Numbered from the stretch's first letter, positions 53,348 to 60,817 are shown. The stretch is 64,000 bases of DNA from a virus (IMGVR_UViG_3300042261_002391:24469-88468), one strand, 5' to 3'. Numbers and translations are program-made. The notes: a model not told the origin generated them from the letters alone.

Positions 53348-54176
53348 TGTCATAACAAATATTATTACTGAAGAAATTAATAAGGTATTGTACGAAAATG
53401 AAAAATTTAACGATACTGACATAATCAATCCCGAGAATATTGATTTATATCGTGAATACGATAAACTAAATGCACAATTGTTTGATGATAAGCTTCCACG
53501 AGTACCAATGAAATGGTCAAATCGAAAATATAGTCTTGGTCACGTTAATGCACACATAAACAGAGCATCAAGAGAATCAAAAATTAATTACTTGGGAATG
53601 TCTAATTTTCATGCAATGCCGTATCGTGTGTTTAAAGATACTCTAGCACATGAAATGATACATGTTTTGCTTTTAATTAACGGAAAACACGATTATGGCG
53701 ATAATCATGGATATAATTTTCATCGAGAAGCAAATAGAATTAATAGTATGGGTTTAGGCTATAATATTACTGCACATAGTAATGATAAATTGGGTGTAAG
53801 TGATAGTGTTAAAGGTAGGGAAATGATTGCGATTATATTAAAAATCAACAACGTTAATTACATAGCAGTCACTTCAAATAAAGTATATGAAACTGAATTC
53901 AGTAGAGTTGTTAATTTATTCGAAAGATTGGTTAATCGTGGAAAATATAACGAGGTCGATATTACGATTGTTAAATCAAGTAATCCGTTATTGCAAAAAT
54001 ACAAACATTTAAGGAATTTTAATTCTGGAATATCTTATTCCCCGCTATCTGATGACCAATTAAACAGTTTATTACAAGACACAATATTGACAAAGTATGA
54101 AGTACGAAGGGATAAACCAGTTGTAATGACTGAAGAAACACACGATAATAATTGGGAAGAAGTGATTATCGTTTAA
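53334..54176 (+). CDS. SprT-like zinc metallopeptidase with N-terminal IxEE peptide
   Basis: 280 residues from the ATG at 53334, overlapping the previous gene by 14 nt. Start SNVITNIITEEINKVLYEN, then YDKLNAQLFDDKLPRVPMKW and the zinc motif LAHEMIHVLL (HExxH near residue 115) with the third ligand in HGYNFHREA. This is the SprT/SPRTN layout; relatives cut protein-DNA crosslinks. Phage forms may act on host DNA-bound proteins (inference). Confidence 0.85.
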   Translation: MSNSNVITNIITEEINKVLYENEKFNDTDIINPENIDLYREYDKLNAQLFDDKLPRVPMKWSNRKYSLGHVNAHINRASRESKINYLGMSNFHAMPYRVFKDTLAHEMIHVLLLINGKHDYGDNHGYNFHREANRINSMGLGYNITAHSNDKLGVSDSVKGREMIAIILKINNVNYIAVTSNKVYETEFSRVVNLFERLVNRGKYNEVDITIVKSSNPLLQKYKHLRNFNSGISYSPLSDDQLNSLLQDTILTKYEVRRDKPVVMTEETHDNNWEEVIIV

Positions 54177-54221
54177 TAATTATATTACACACACAAAACG
54201 ATTATTTTTAATTAATATCAT

Positions 54222-54416
54222 ATGAAAAATCTATTAGAAAAATTGAAAAACTGGTTTAAGAAAAACTGGTTTATTGTAGTAAACTACTTAGTGATTTTTA
54301 TCGCTTATTCAAATGTTTACGAAAAGGAAGGTACTGTACTTGCAGAAGTACTTTTAGGTCTTTGGTTATTTGCTTCCGCAGCATACGGAATTTATAAACT
54401 AACAATTAGAAAATAA
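54222..54416 (+). CDS. Small two-helix membrane protein
   Basis: 64 residues: a basic amphipathic start (EKLKNWFKKNW), then hydrophobic segments at about 17-30 and 40-57. Size and layout recall small phage membrane proteins; no holin claim can be made. Followed by a bidirectional terminator. Confidence 0.7.
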   Translation: MKNLLEKLKNWFKKNWFIVVNYLVIFIAYSNVYEKEGTVLAEVLLGLWLFASAAYGIYKLTIRK

Positions 54417-54420
54417 AAAC

Positions 54421-54446
54421 AAAACCCATCAATTACGATGGGTTTT
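54421..54446. terminator. Bidirectional terminator
   Basis: AAAACCCATC/GATGGGTTTT stem between convergent genes. Confidence 0.9.
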
Positions 54447-54449
54447 GTT

Positions 54450-54740
54450 TTAAAATATTAATTCAGTGTAAATATCACTACACCACCTACCTTGAGTTTT
54501 GACGATTTTAATGGGTTTTTTCATCCATTGTTTTGGATTTTTCGATACTAATTTCCAATTAGGATATTTAATATTGTTATCACACGCATAACCGCCATAA
54601 CATTTACCTTCATAATTTTCATTGTCATGATATTTGCAATACGAACATCTAATTTTGCCACTTCTTTCAAGAGTGTGTTTATATGCACGATTAAATTCAT
54701 AACGATTTGTAGTTGTTTCACTAATAATTTTTGCCTTCAT
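54450..54740 (-). CDS. Cys-rich hypothetical protein
   Basis: 96 residues with CSYCKYH, KCYGGYACD and a late RWCSD, enough Cys for a zinc site or Fe-S binding. Its start is overlapped by a 22-codon upstream frame. Not recognised. Confidence 0.7.
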   Translation of the reverse strand: MKAKIISETTTNRYEFNRAYKHTLERSGKIRCSYCKYHDNENYEGKCYGGYACDNNIKYPNWKLVSKNPKQWMKKPIKIVKTQGRWCSDIYTELIF

Positions 54741-54790
54741 AATTTTCTAAGTTTAACTTAGAAAACAGATGCCCTTTCTTTAATTTTCAT
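54722..54790 (-). CDS. Possible 22-residue leader peptide
   Basis: ATG at 54790 lies 14 nt after a late-type box, the usual distance here; the frame (MKIKKGHLFSKLNLENYEGK and two more codons) ends in TAG inside the start of the 54740 gene. A perfect 11-bp inverted repeat (54744-54766) lies within it. Could be a translational leader or chance. Confidence 0.3.
54744..54766. repeat. 23-bp palindrome (TTTTCTAAGTT, 1 nt, inverse)
   Basis: Perfect 11-bp arms just upstream of the ATG at 54740; could occlude the start in RNA. Confidence 0.85.
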
Positions 54791-54804
54791 AGTAAAATTT
54801 TTTA

Positions 54805-54813
54805 TATAAATAG
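54805..54813 (-). promoter_or_regulatory. Late-type CTATTTATA box
   Basis: Minus strand, upstream of the 54790 leader frame and the 54740 gene. Confidence 0.55.
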
Positions 54814-54820
54814 TTGATAG

Positions 54821-54937
54821 TTATTTCAAATTTCTTTTCTTAACCGTTTTTTTTATAATCGGCTTTGTTCTGCGTGGGTCATTAACTTTCAATGGCTTTC
54901 CACAATTACAATCATCTTGTTTATTAGTATTACTCAT
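54821..54937 (-). CDS. Small basic protein
   Basis: 38 residues starting MSNTNKQDDCNCGKPLK and ending KKTVKKRNLK. CNC and a very basic tail suggest nucleic-acid binding. Too short for family recognition. Confidence 0.45.
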   Translation of the reverse strand: MSNTNKQDDCNCGKPLKVNDPRRTKPIIKKTVKKRNLK

Positions 54938-54942
54938 CACAC

Positions 54943-55359
54943 TTATACTTGTAATAACAATCTCTTATCTTCCCTATTGTAGATTTTAGCAATAGTACCT
55001 TGACCATGAATAATTTGAATGAAATATCCTTTAAATGGATATATCGAATTCATAAATTCTGAATTTAATTCAGGTACGGATATTGGTTGAAATGTATCTG
55101 TAACATATTCAATTATGAAAGATAATTTATTATTGGGGTATGGTTCACATCCGTTAGAATAACATTTTTCACGATATTCGTCATCATGTTCAAAAATTAA
55201 TCGGTAGATTAATGTATCAAAATCATTTTGACTCAACCATTCTTCAAAACGATGATATCTATCTCTTTTAATCATTCCACGTTGTCTTTCTTTCCCAATG
55301 AAAGCTTCGCCTTCTTCAGATTCAAACCAATTATGTAATTTTTCTAAATCAAGTGCCAT
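54943..55359 (-). CDS. Hypothetical protein
   Basis: 138 residues from the ATG at 55359. Helical N-terminus (LEKLHNWFESEEGEAF), beta-rich C-terminus (GYFIQIIHGQGTIAKIYN). Follows the 55362 gene directly. Not recognised. Confidence 0.7.
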   Translation of the reverse strand: MALDLEKLHNWFESEEGEAFIGKERQRGMIKRDRYHRFEEWLSQNDFDTLIYRLIFEHDDEYREKCYSNGCEPYPNNKLSFIIEYVTDTFQPISVPELNSEFMNSIYPFKGYFIQIIHGQGTIAKIYNREDKRLLLQV

Positions 55360-55361
55360 AA

Positions 55362-55646
55362 TCAATCAAATAAAACATTCCACTTTTCTTTAAACAACTC
55401 AGAATATTCATTAGCATCAACGAAGTTTACTTGCAATACTCCAACGCCTGTCATTACACCAACAAACAACAAGTTAGGGTCAGAAATACCTTCACACGCA
55501 TATGAATCAAATATTCTAATCTGACAATAATCATCATTAATTAACACCTTAACCAAGTGTTTATCGTCACGTTTTTCAACATATTTTGCAGGAAACATCC
55601 ATATTTTTTGAATGTCTATTTCTGCGGTTCTTTCCTGAAACTCCAT
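55362..55646 (-). CDS. Hypothetical protein
   Basis: 94 residues, beta-rich (HLVKVLINDDYCQIRIF, LLFVGVMTGVGVLQV). It overlaps the upstream gene by 31 nt. Not recognised. Confidence 0.7.
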   Translation of the reverse strand: MEFQERTAEIDIQKIWMFPAKYVEKRDDKHLVKVLINDDYCQIRIFDSYACEGISDPNLLFVGVMTGVGVLQVNFVDANEYSELFKEKWNVLFD

Positions 55647-56341
55647 TTGTCAAATCCGAATTGAGCTATTTTATACTTATCTTCAATATTTAGTGTATCC
55701 TTTTCAGGATTACCTAAAACTCCGCTAATATACATCTGAATTTCCTGAAAAGCAAGAAAACTGTCGAAAACTTTATAGAATTCGTAATCAGCTAGAATCG
55801 GGTTGATTATCAATTCTGAGTCATTACTCAAGCGAATAGTATTGTGACCCAAACTATAATACCCTTCGTTATAGCAAGAGTCATACACGAAAATTGGCGA
55901 CTTAAATTTCCGGAAATAAGATGTAACATCATAGTTGATAATTTCGTTATAGATGTCAACCATATTTCCATTAAAGCTTCTTTCGGTATTAACTAATGGC
56001 TTAATTTCTTCAAAATCGTATGTAATGGTAGTCTTAACACCATTATTACCAACCAATTCGTATAATTTAAAACCAACATAGATTTTACCACAAAATCCAA
56101 TAATAAAGTATGAATAGTTATGATACTTCTGTGGGTTTATTTTCTTCATAAAGAAATTACCCAATCTTAAAAATGGGCTTATGTCTTTATGTTTACCATA
56201 ATAGTCAGCACGTCTAAAAGCGTCGAACATTTCATTTTTTTTCAGTTTAATCTCAGTTCGCTCATAAACAATGGTTTTATCAATGCCAAGTGTTCCGGCA
56301 ACGCCATCGTAATAATCTTTTTTCTTCGATAAAATTAACAT
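55616..56341 (-). CDS. Conserved phage hypothetical protein
   Basis: 241 residues. The start ILSKKKDYYDGVAGTLGIDK-TIVYER is a recurrent signature of a phage protein family without known function; the middle SYFIIGFCGKIYVGF is its core. TAG stop. First gene of the small operon 56341 to 54943. Confidence 0.75.
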   Translation of the reverse strand: MLILSKKKDYYDGVAGTLGIDKTIVYERTEIKLKKNEMFDAFRRADYYGKHKDISPFLRLGNFFMKKINPQKYHNYSYFIIGFCGKIYVGFKLYELVGNNGVKTTITYDFEEIKPLVNTERSFNGNMVDIYNEIINYDVTSYFRKFKSPIFVYDSCYNEGYYSLGHNTIRLSNDSELIINPILADYEFYKVFDSFLAFQEIQMYISGVLGNPEKDTLNIEDKYKIAQFGFDKWSFRKEPQK

Positions 56342-56389
56342 GAGTTTTATTTATTGAGGTTTAACACTAAATAATGCTTGTTTCATTAA

Positions 56390-56863
56390 TTAAAAGTCTT
56401 TAAATTGTGGGTATTTTTTTAGTAAAATTTTATCAAAATGTATAAATGATTCACGCTCATTATCATCTCCAATCTCATATTCAATATTAATGTATTCATT
56501 AAACCATGAATATTCGCCGTTAAAATGCAGCACATTATACTTTTTGTATAAGATATTTAAATATCTTTGGTATTGATTATCGTTATATACGTAATATCTT
56601 ACACTATAAAGGGTATTGTCAACAAACAACAATACAACATCCTTTTTAAAAGAATATTCATCTAATCTTACAATCGTAACATTATCAGGATAATCAGTAG
56701 TGTTCGCATCATTAATATCGACACCTTTTTTTATTAGTGATTCTTTACTATCATATCCCAAAATAAAATATTTTAGAACTGTTTTGGAATTAGCACCAAC
56801 CTGAGAGAACACAGTCGTTGAAAACAACAACACAATCAAAGCCAATATAAATTTTTTCATCAT
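56390..56863 (-). CDS. Exported hypothetical protein
   Basis: 157 residues. KKFILALIVLLFSTTVFSQ is a Sec signal peptide with cleavage expected after FSQ; the mature part is Tyr-rich and beta-rich. It should reach the periplasm. ECF-type promoter at 56876-56905. Function unknown. Confidence 0.75.
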   Translation of the reverse strand: MMKKFILALIVLLFSTTVFSQVGANSKTVLKYFILGYDSKESLIKKGVDINDANTTDYPDNVTIVRLDEYSFKKDVVLLFVDNTLYSVRYYVYNDNQYQRYLNILYKKYNVLHFNGEYSWFNEYINIEYEIGDDNERESFIHFDKILLKKYPQFKDF

Positions 56864-56875
56864 TATTTTTTTTAC

Positions 56876-56905
56876 TTATACGTAAAGGCTCTAAAAAATG
56901 TTACA
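56876..56905 (-). promoter_or_regulatory. ECF-type promoter
   Basis: TGTAACA, 16 nt, CGTATAAG on the minus strand, 12 bp before the ATG at 56863. Confidence 0.7.
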
Positions 56906-56908
56906 ATT

Positions 56909-57607
56909 CTAACAAAATTTTATCCATTTTCGTATGGTATTGTCACTCACGCCATATTTCTTTCCAGTTGCAGCATATCCAATCTCATTAACACTATTCA
57001 ATAAAACATCTAGGTCTGGTCTGTCTACTTTACGTAAGCTCTTATGGTGACATTTTTGACACATAACGCTATTATTACTTATTGTTGCACCACACGAACA
57101 AAGCTTGTTTTTTTGTTTAGGTTTTTTTTCTCTAAATTTTAACAGCTTATTGTTTTTTCCTGCAAATGTATCTGATTGAGAATGACAGTTGGGACATAAA
57201 AATTCTAAATTTTCAATTCTGTTGTCATTATTAATACCATTTTTGTGTTCTAATTGTAATGATAATTTTTTACCTTCCCAACATCCAGTATTTCCGCATT
57301 TACATTTATACTCCAACAACCCTTTATTAATTAAACGTTTTTTTAGAGTAGCTCTATTCGTATAGGTTGAATTTTCAACGAGAATATCTTCTATTGGAAT
57401 TATTTCTTTAATTGATGTATGGTCACCATAATAATGATATTTAGGTATTACAATTCCTCTTTTAATTAGTTGTGATTTAATTGAGGCATATCCACCACTA
57501 CCGTTGCTACTATACCCAAAATTAATTAATACTTCCCTTAGTGACTTACTTTTTGCCAATACAGCAATAATCTCAGCATTACTATATTTTTCAATCTTAC
57601 TATTCAT
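56909..57607 (-). CDS. HNH homing endonuclease
   Basis: 232 residues. N-terminal module SLREVLINFGYSSNGSGGY, then KCKCGNTGCWEGKKLSLQLEHKNG, DNRIENLEFLCPNCHSQSDTF (HNH), a zinc pair CSCG...CQKCHH, and a C-terminal helix-turn-helix KKYGVSDNTIRKWIKFC. TAG stop. Close relative of the 59839 gene. tRNA-Trp lies 67 nt upstream. Confidence 0.9.
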   Translation of the reverse strand: MNSKIEKYSNAEIIAVLAKSKSLREVLINFGYSSNGSGGYASIKSQLIKRGIVIPKYHYYGDHTSIKEIIPIEDILVENSTYTNRATLKKRLINKGLLEYKCKCGNTGCWEGKKLSLQLEHKNGINNDNRIENLEFLCPNCHSQSDTFAGKNNKLLKFREKKPKQKNKLCSCGATISNNSVMCQKCHHKSLRKVDRPDLDVLLNSVNEIGYAATGKKYGVSDNTIRKWIKFC

Positions 57608-57621
57608 AACAATATTTTTTA

Positions 57622-57630
57622 TATAAATAG
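57622..57630 (-). promoter_or_regulatory. Late-type CTATTTATA box
   Basis: Minus strand, 15 bp before the HNH ATG. Confidence 0.6.
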
Positions 57631-57673
57631 TATTTCGAACAGCAAAAGTATTATTACATCAAAACTAATTTTG

Positions 57674-57745
57674 CACGCTTGGAAGTAATCGAAACCTCAT
57701 CTTCGGGGTTGGAAGCCGACATCTTAGCCATTAGACGACAAGCGT
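57674..57745 (-). tRNA. tRNA-Trp(CCA)
   Basis: Acceptor ACGCTTG/CAAGCGT, D-arm GTCT/AGAT, anticodon loop TTCCAAC on stem TCGG/CCGA, T-arm GAGGT/ACTTC, G73. Confidence 0.88.
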
Positions 57746-57766
57746 ATATTTATTTTTTCCCACTAA

Positions 57767-58243
57767 TTAAAATATTGATGCCCCTATTGTATATACAATT
57801 GCACTAAATGCAACTAATTCAATCCACCATGTTTTATTCTTTTTTAGTAATAACCCAATCAAAATCATTAAAGACGCTGATATCGCATTAACATGCCACA
57901 TATTATAACCAAATAGAATTGCTAATTGACTAAATCCAACACCTGCGATAGCTGCTGCAGCGTGTATTTTATATATCCAACTATCATTTATTTGAGCTGC
58001 TGCACCAACAAAACAAATACCAGCACCAGCAAAAAATATTAATGGTGTCACATCTATCCCGGCAATTATTGCTGGTATCGCAAAACCCCAACAAAATAAT
58101 GTAAATAGAAAGTTATATTGTTTAGGTAATGCATAGTAACTAGCACTGATTGAACTTTGTACACCGTATTTAATCCAAATAAACGATACATATGATACGA
58201 ACACAAGTACCATTATAATAAACGAAACTAATTGAAATCCCAT
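57767..58243 (-). CDS. Multi-pass membrane protein
   Basis: 158 residues from the ATG at 58243. An earlier ATG overlaps the late-type box itself, so it is not used. Four to five hydrophobic helices, e.g. FIIMVLVFVSYVSFIWI, FAGAGICFVGAAAQI and AISASLMILIGLLL. No family recognised. Confidence 0.7.
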   Translation of the reverse strand: MGFQLVSFIIMVLVFVSYVSFIWIKYGVQSSISASYYALPKQYNFLFTLFCWGFAIPAIIAGIDVTPLIFFAGAGICFVGAAAQINDSWIYKIHAAAAIAGVGFSQLAILFGYNMWHVNAISASLMILIGLLLKKNKTWWIELVAFSAIVYTIGASIF

Positions 58244-58258
58244 ATAATCATTTTTTTT

Positions 58259-58267
58259 CATAAATAC
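58259..58267 (-). promoter_or_regulatory. Late-type GTATTTATG box
   Basis: Minus strand, 16 bp before the ATG at 58243. Confidence 0.6.
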
Positions 58268-58299
58268 GAAGAATATCAAATTAAAGTCGATAAACTACA

Positions 58300-58377
58300 T
58301 TCGGTTCAAGGCACTCTATAGTCCCGACTAATTTACCATAGATGCAGTAGTTCTTAACTCGTCTAACATCGACTTTG
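58300..58377 (-). ncRNA. Possible structured RNA next to tRNA-Ala
   Basis: Gene-free; can form a bulged hairpin (GCA-TCTAT with ATAGA-x-TGC) topped by TAGTC/GACTA. Could also be a decayed tRNA. Low confidence. Confidence 0.25.
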
Positions 58378-58450
58378 TGGAGCTATCGGAGTACGATTCC
58401 GAAACATGACATTGCAAGTGTCATATGATAGCCAGTTTCACCATAACCCC
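58378..58450 (-). tRNA. tRNA-Ala(TGC)
   Basis: Acceptor GGGGTTA/TAGCTCC with the G3-U70 pair that marks tRNA-Ala, anticodon stem TGACA/TGTCA with loop CTTGCAA, A73. T-loop ATCGTAC is atypical. Confidence 0.88.
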
Positions 58451-58461
58451 AAATTTAATCG

Positions 58462-58532
58462 TTGCGATAACGGGAATCGAACCCGTATTGTCTCCTTATG
58501 AGAGAGGTATCCTACCGTTAGAAGATATCGCA
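58462..58532 (-). tRNA. tRNA-Met(CAT)
   Basis: Acceptor TGCGATA/TATCGCA, anticodon loop CTCATAA on stem CTCT/GGAG, T-arm ACGGG/CCCGT, A73. Elongator Met or Ile2 cannot be told apart. Confidence 0.88.
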
Positions 58533-58540
58533 ATATTGTG

Positions 58541-58614
58541 TGGAGTCGAAGGGACTCGAACCCTCAACATCCTGCGTGCAAGGCAGGTGCTCTAGCCAAT
58601 TGAGCTACGACCCC
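58541..58614 (-). tRNA. tRNA-Ala(TGC), second copy
   Basis: Acceptor GGGGTCG/CGACTCC with G3-U70, D-arm GCTC/GAGC, anticodon loop CTTGCAC, T-arm GAGGG/CCCTT, A73. Confidence 0.92.
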
Positions 58615-58625
58615 AAGTTAATTTG

Positions 58626-58698
58626 TACACCCGGTCGGATTCGAACCGACACTTTATACGTTCTAAGCGTATTGACTCTACCGTTGGTCTACGAGTGC
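58626..58698 (-). tRNA. tRNA with TAG anticodon (Leu), short variable loop
   Basis: Acceptor GCACTCG/CGGGTGT, anticodon stem ATACG/CGTAT with loop CTTAGAA, T-arm GTCGG/CCGAC, A73. TAG reads the Leu codon CTA, but the long arm of bacterial tRNA-Leu is missing. Confidence 0.85.
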
Positions 58699-58704
58699 AT
58701 TTTG

Positions 58705-58777
58705 TAGCTACGGTCGGATTCGAACCGACACTTAACTGTGTTTGAAACAGACGACTCTGCCGTTGGTCTACGTAGCC
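58705..58777 (-). tRNA. tRNA with CAA anticodon (Leu), short variable loop
   Basis: Acceptor GGCTACG/CGTAGCT, anticodon loop TTCAAAC on stem CTGT/ACAG, T-arm GTCGG/CCGAC, A73. Same scaffold as its neighbours; no long arm. Confidence 0.85.
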
Positions 58778-58789
58778 ATTTAATTTTTG

Positions 58790-58862
58790 TAGCTGCAATC
58801 GGATTCGAACCGATACTTTATACGTTCTTAGCGTATTGACTCTGCCGTTGGTCTACGCAGCC
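58790..58862 (-). tRNA. tRNA with AAG anticodon (Leu), short variable loop
   Basis: Acceptor GGCTGCG/TGCAGCT, anticodon stem ATACG/CGTAT with loop CTAAGAA, T-arm ATCGG/CCGAT, A73. Nearly the same body as the tRNA at 58626. Confidence 0.85.
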
Positions 58863-58871
58863 AAATAGTTG

Positions 58872-58959
58872 TAGCTCAGATGGGACTCGAACCCACACGC
58901 CCCTCACGGAGCAGCAGATTTTAAGTCTGCTATGTACTACCAAATTTCATCACTGAGCC
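58872..58959 (-). tRNA. tRNA-Leu(TAA), class II
   Basis: Acceptor GGCTCAG/CTGAGCT, anticodon stem GCAGA/TCTGC with loop CTTAAAA, proper long variable arm (GCTCC/GGGGC), T-arm GTGGG/CCCAT, A73. Confidence 0.92.
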
Positions 58960-58964
58960 ATTCC

Positions 58965-59198
58965 TTAATTAATCTTAACAAGAGTATTGGAATTAAGTGC
59001 TTTCCTAATATATCTCATCAATGTTATTCCACGATATTCAGCAAAAAATGTTGATGTTCCAACATCTGCTTTATCGTTCATATCAACTTCAAATTGATAA
59101 ATATCTTCACCCACATACAAATTGTAATACAATACACCTGCAATAGCATGACTGAATTTTGCTGTTGTATCTTTTACTGCTTCTATAATTGTAATCAT
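58965..59198 (-). CDS. Conserved small phage protein
   Basis: 77 residues from the ATG at 59198: MITIIEAVKDTTAKF, GVLYYNLYVGEDIYQFEVDM, DVGTSTF and ITLMRYIRKAL. This pattern recurs in many phage genomes; function unknown. It lies between two tRNA genes. Confidence 0.8.
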   Translation of the reverse strand: MITIIEAVKDTTAKFSHAIAGVLYYNLYVGEDIYQFEVDMNDKADVGTSTFFAEYRGITLMRYIRKALNSNTLVKIN

Positions 59199-59213
59199 AA
59201 TTTCGAATTTTAG

Positions 59214-59300
59214 CATGGGCGGGAGGATTCGAACCTAATGCTGCAGACAATCCATATTTCCCCTCGGGCGGGGAACGTCTTACCGTTAAACGACACCCAT
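59214..59300 (-). tRNA. Aberrant tRNA, Gly(CCC)-like
   Basis: Acceptor ATGGGTG/CGCCCAT, D-arm GTTT/AGAC, anticodon stem TTCCC/GGGGA with loop CGCCCGA (CCC, but G at 33), a 21-nt variable region, and T-loop TTCGAAT. Identity uncertain. Confidence 0.65.
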
Positions 59301-59308
59301 ATTTTTAA

Positions 59309-59361
59309 TTTATCGGTAATATAACCTATAAACGTTATTTATCGGTAATATAACCTATAAA
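59309..59361 (+). repeat. 24-bp direct repeat, period 29
   Basis: TTTATCGGTAATATAACC followed by TATAAA occurs at 59309-59332 and 59338-59361, between two tRNA genes. Confidence 0.85.
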
Positions 59362-59365
59362 TTTG

Positions 59366-59439
59366 TAGTCGTAGAGGGAATCGAACCCCCGATATTTTGC
59401 TTGTAAAGCAAACGCTCTAAACCACTAAGCCATACGACT
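59366..59439 (-). tRNA. tRNA-Val(TAC)
   Basis: Acceptor AGTCGTA/TACGACT, anticodon stem TTTGC/GCAAA with loop TTTACAA, A73. Confidence 0.92.
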
Positions 59440-59446
59440 ATTTATG

Positions 59447-59520
59447 TGCTTCCAGTTGGATTCGAACCAACGACATTCACTTTGTAGGAGTGACATTCTT
59501 AACCACTGAAATATGGAAGC
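59447..59520 (-). tRNA. tRNA-Val(TAC), second copy with C33
   Basis: Acceptor GCTTCCA/TGGAAGC, anticodon stem TCACT/AGTGA with loop CCTACAA, so C replaces U33; T-arm GTTGG/CCAAC, A73. Confidence 0.8.
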
Positions 59521-59619
59521 ATTTTTGTATGAAAATTCCGTCAATAACTCTCATTTTCGACGTTAGTGTTGGTTATTTCCGACAAAACAATATCTTTTGT
59601 TGATAATAAGCAACATCAG

Positions 59620-59709
59620 TACAGCGTAGGGGATTCGAACCCCTGATACCTCTATTAGAAGTATATCAGATTGAAAGTCTGACAACATAAGCCACTCGTT
59701 CAACGCTGC
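59620..59709 (-). tRNA. tRNA with TTC anticodon (Glu) and long variable arm
   Basis: Acceptor GCAGCGT/ACGCTGT, anticodon stem TCAGA/TCTGA with loop CTTTCAA, long variable arm (GATAC...GTATC), Ser-like D-arm (GAGTGGCTTA). A normal Glu(TTC) lies next to it. Confidence 0.8.
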
Positions 59710-59741
59710 ATCTTTCAGATTATATCGATTATAATCCATTG

Positions 59742-59813
59742 TACTCGGTACGGTACTCGAAACCGTATGGCAAGGTTGAAAACCTTGAATCCTAACCGTT
59801 AGATGAACCGAGC
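59742..59813 (-). tRNA. tRNA-Glu(TTC)
   Basis: Acceptor GCTCGGT/ACCGAGT, D-arm ATCT/GGAT, anticodon stem CAAGG/CCTTG with loop TTTTCAA, A73. Confidence 0.92.
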
Positions 59814-59838
59814 ATTTCTTTTGCTTATCATTTAAGCA

Positions 59839-60495
59839 TTAATATTTTTCATAATACTTTATCCACTTTCTTATGGCATTATCACTTACACCATATTTTC
59901 TACCTGTACCTAAATATCCTAGTTCTTTGATTTCATCAACTAATTGTTTATATTCAGGACGTTTAACTTTACGTTGATTGATTGATTTGTCCTTATTTAG
60001 AGTGCTTTTATTGACAAGATTTTTTATTTTCTTAATCCTTTCAACATTTTTTCCTCCATGTGTTGGGAGTGTTGCATTACAATTAGGACAAACAATTCTC
60101 AAATTTTCAATTCTATTATCATCATGCATTCCATTAATATGGTCAAGAATTAAACTCATATGCTTTCCATGCCAATTTTCATCCTGTCCACACAATTCAC
60201 ATTTACGTTCTTTTAATCCTTCTTTATATAGACGATTTTTTAAATTACACGTACTATGTGTTGAATTAAGAACTAATATATCTTCAATCGGTATTTTCAG
60301 CATAAAATTATATTTGTTGTCGTTAAAATTTGTCTGATTGATACGAATAAAATGATTCGTATCTAAATTAAATAACTTAATATATTTTTTTACTGTATTT
60401 CGATTTCCACATAAATTGTTACCATATAATTTTCTTGACACTTCTGATAACGATACTGATTCTTTTACGATTTTTTCAAATTCTAATTTATTCAT
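59839..60495 (-). CDS. HNH homing endonuclease
   Basis: 218 residues from the ATG at 60495, the one that fits the late-type box at 60509. N-terminal module, then CELCGQDENWHGKHMSLILD-HINGM, DDNRIENLRIVCPNCNATLP (HNH), and a C-terminal helix-turn-helix RKYGVSDNAIRKWIKYY. Paralogue of the 56909 gene. Ends 25 nt from tRNA-Glu. Confidence 0.9.
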   Translation of the reverse strand: MNKLEFEKIVKESVSLSEVSRKLYGNNLCGNRNTVKKYIKLFNLDTNHFIRINQTNFNDNKYNFMLKIPIEDILVLNSTHSTCNLKNRLYKEGLKERKCELCGQDENWHGKHMSLILDHINGMHDDNRIENLRIVCPNCNATLPTHGGKNVERIKKIKNLVNKSTLNKDKSINQRKVKRPEYKQLVDEIKELGYLGTGRKYGVSDNAIRKWIKYYEKY

Positions 60496-60508
60496 AACTG
60501 TCATTTAT

Positions 60509-60517
60509 TATAAATAC
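60509..60517 (-). promoter_or_regulatory. Late-type GTATTTATA box
   Basis: Minus strand, preceded by TTTTTTCG; 14 bp before the ATG at 60495. Confidence 0.6.
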
Positions 60518-60565
60518 GAATCAGTTCGAAAAAACAGCGAAAAACCTCAATAAAATCAACATTGC

Positions 60566-60635
60566 CGAACGTGTGGGATTCGAACCCCTACTTCTGAGAG
60601 ACAGTCAGAGATGTTAGCCATTACACTACACGCCC
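60566..60635 (-). tRNA. tRNA-Asp(GTC)
   Basis: Acceptor GGGCGTG/CACGTTC, D-arm GTGT/ACAT, anticodon stem TCTGA/TCAGA with loop CTGTCTC, G73. Confidence 0.9.
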
Positions 60636-60645
60636 GTTATTTTTT

Positions 60646-60720
60646 GCGGTACTGATGGGACTCGAACCCACGACCTGAGCATAGACAGTGCCCCATTCTC
60701 ACCACTGAACTACAGTACCG
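60646..60720 (-). tRNA. tRNA-Asp(GTC), second copy
   Basis: Acceptor CGGTACT/AGTACCG, anticodon stem GGGCA/TGCTC with loop CTGTCTA, T-arm GTGGG/CCCAT. The base after the acceptor is C rather than G. Confidence 0.85.
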
Positions 60721-60763
60721 TATTTTTCAACCCACAATTTCAATGAACTACATAAAACAAAAA

Positions 60764-60789
60764 AACCCGGCTTAATCTTAAGTCGGGTT
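60764..60789 (-). terminator. Terminator of the small-ORF cassette
   Basis: AACCCG-x-CTTAA / TTAAG-x-CGGGTT stem, then T7 on the minus strand. Confidence 0.85.
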
Positions 60790-60817
60790 CTTTAAACAAT
60801 AACAATAGAAAGGAGGT

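Noticed and set aside
58592-58798. Open frame across tRNA-Ala and two Leu-anticodon tRNAs
   Set aside because: It is made of tRNA sequence read as codons.
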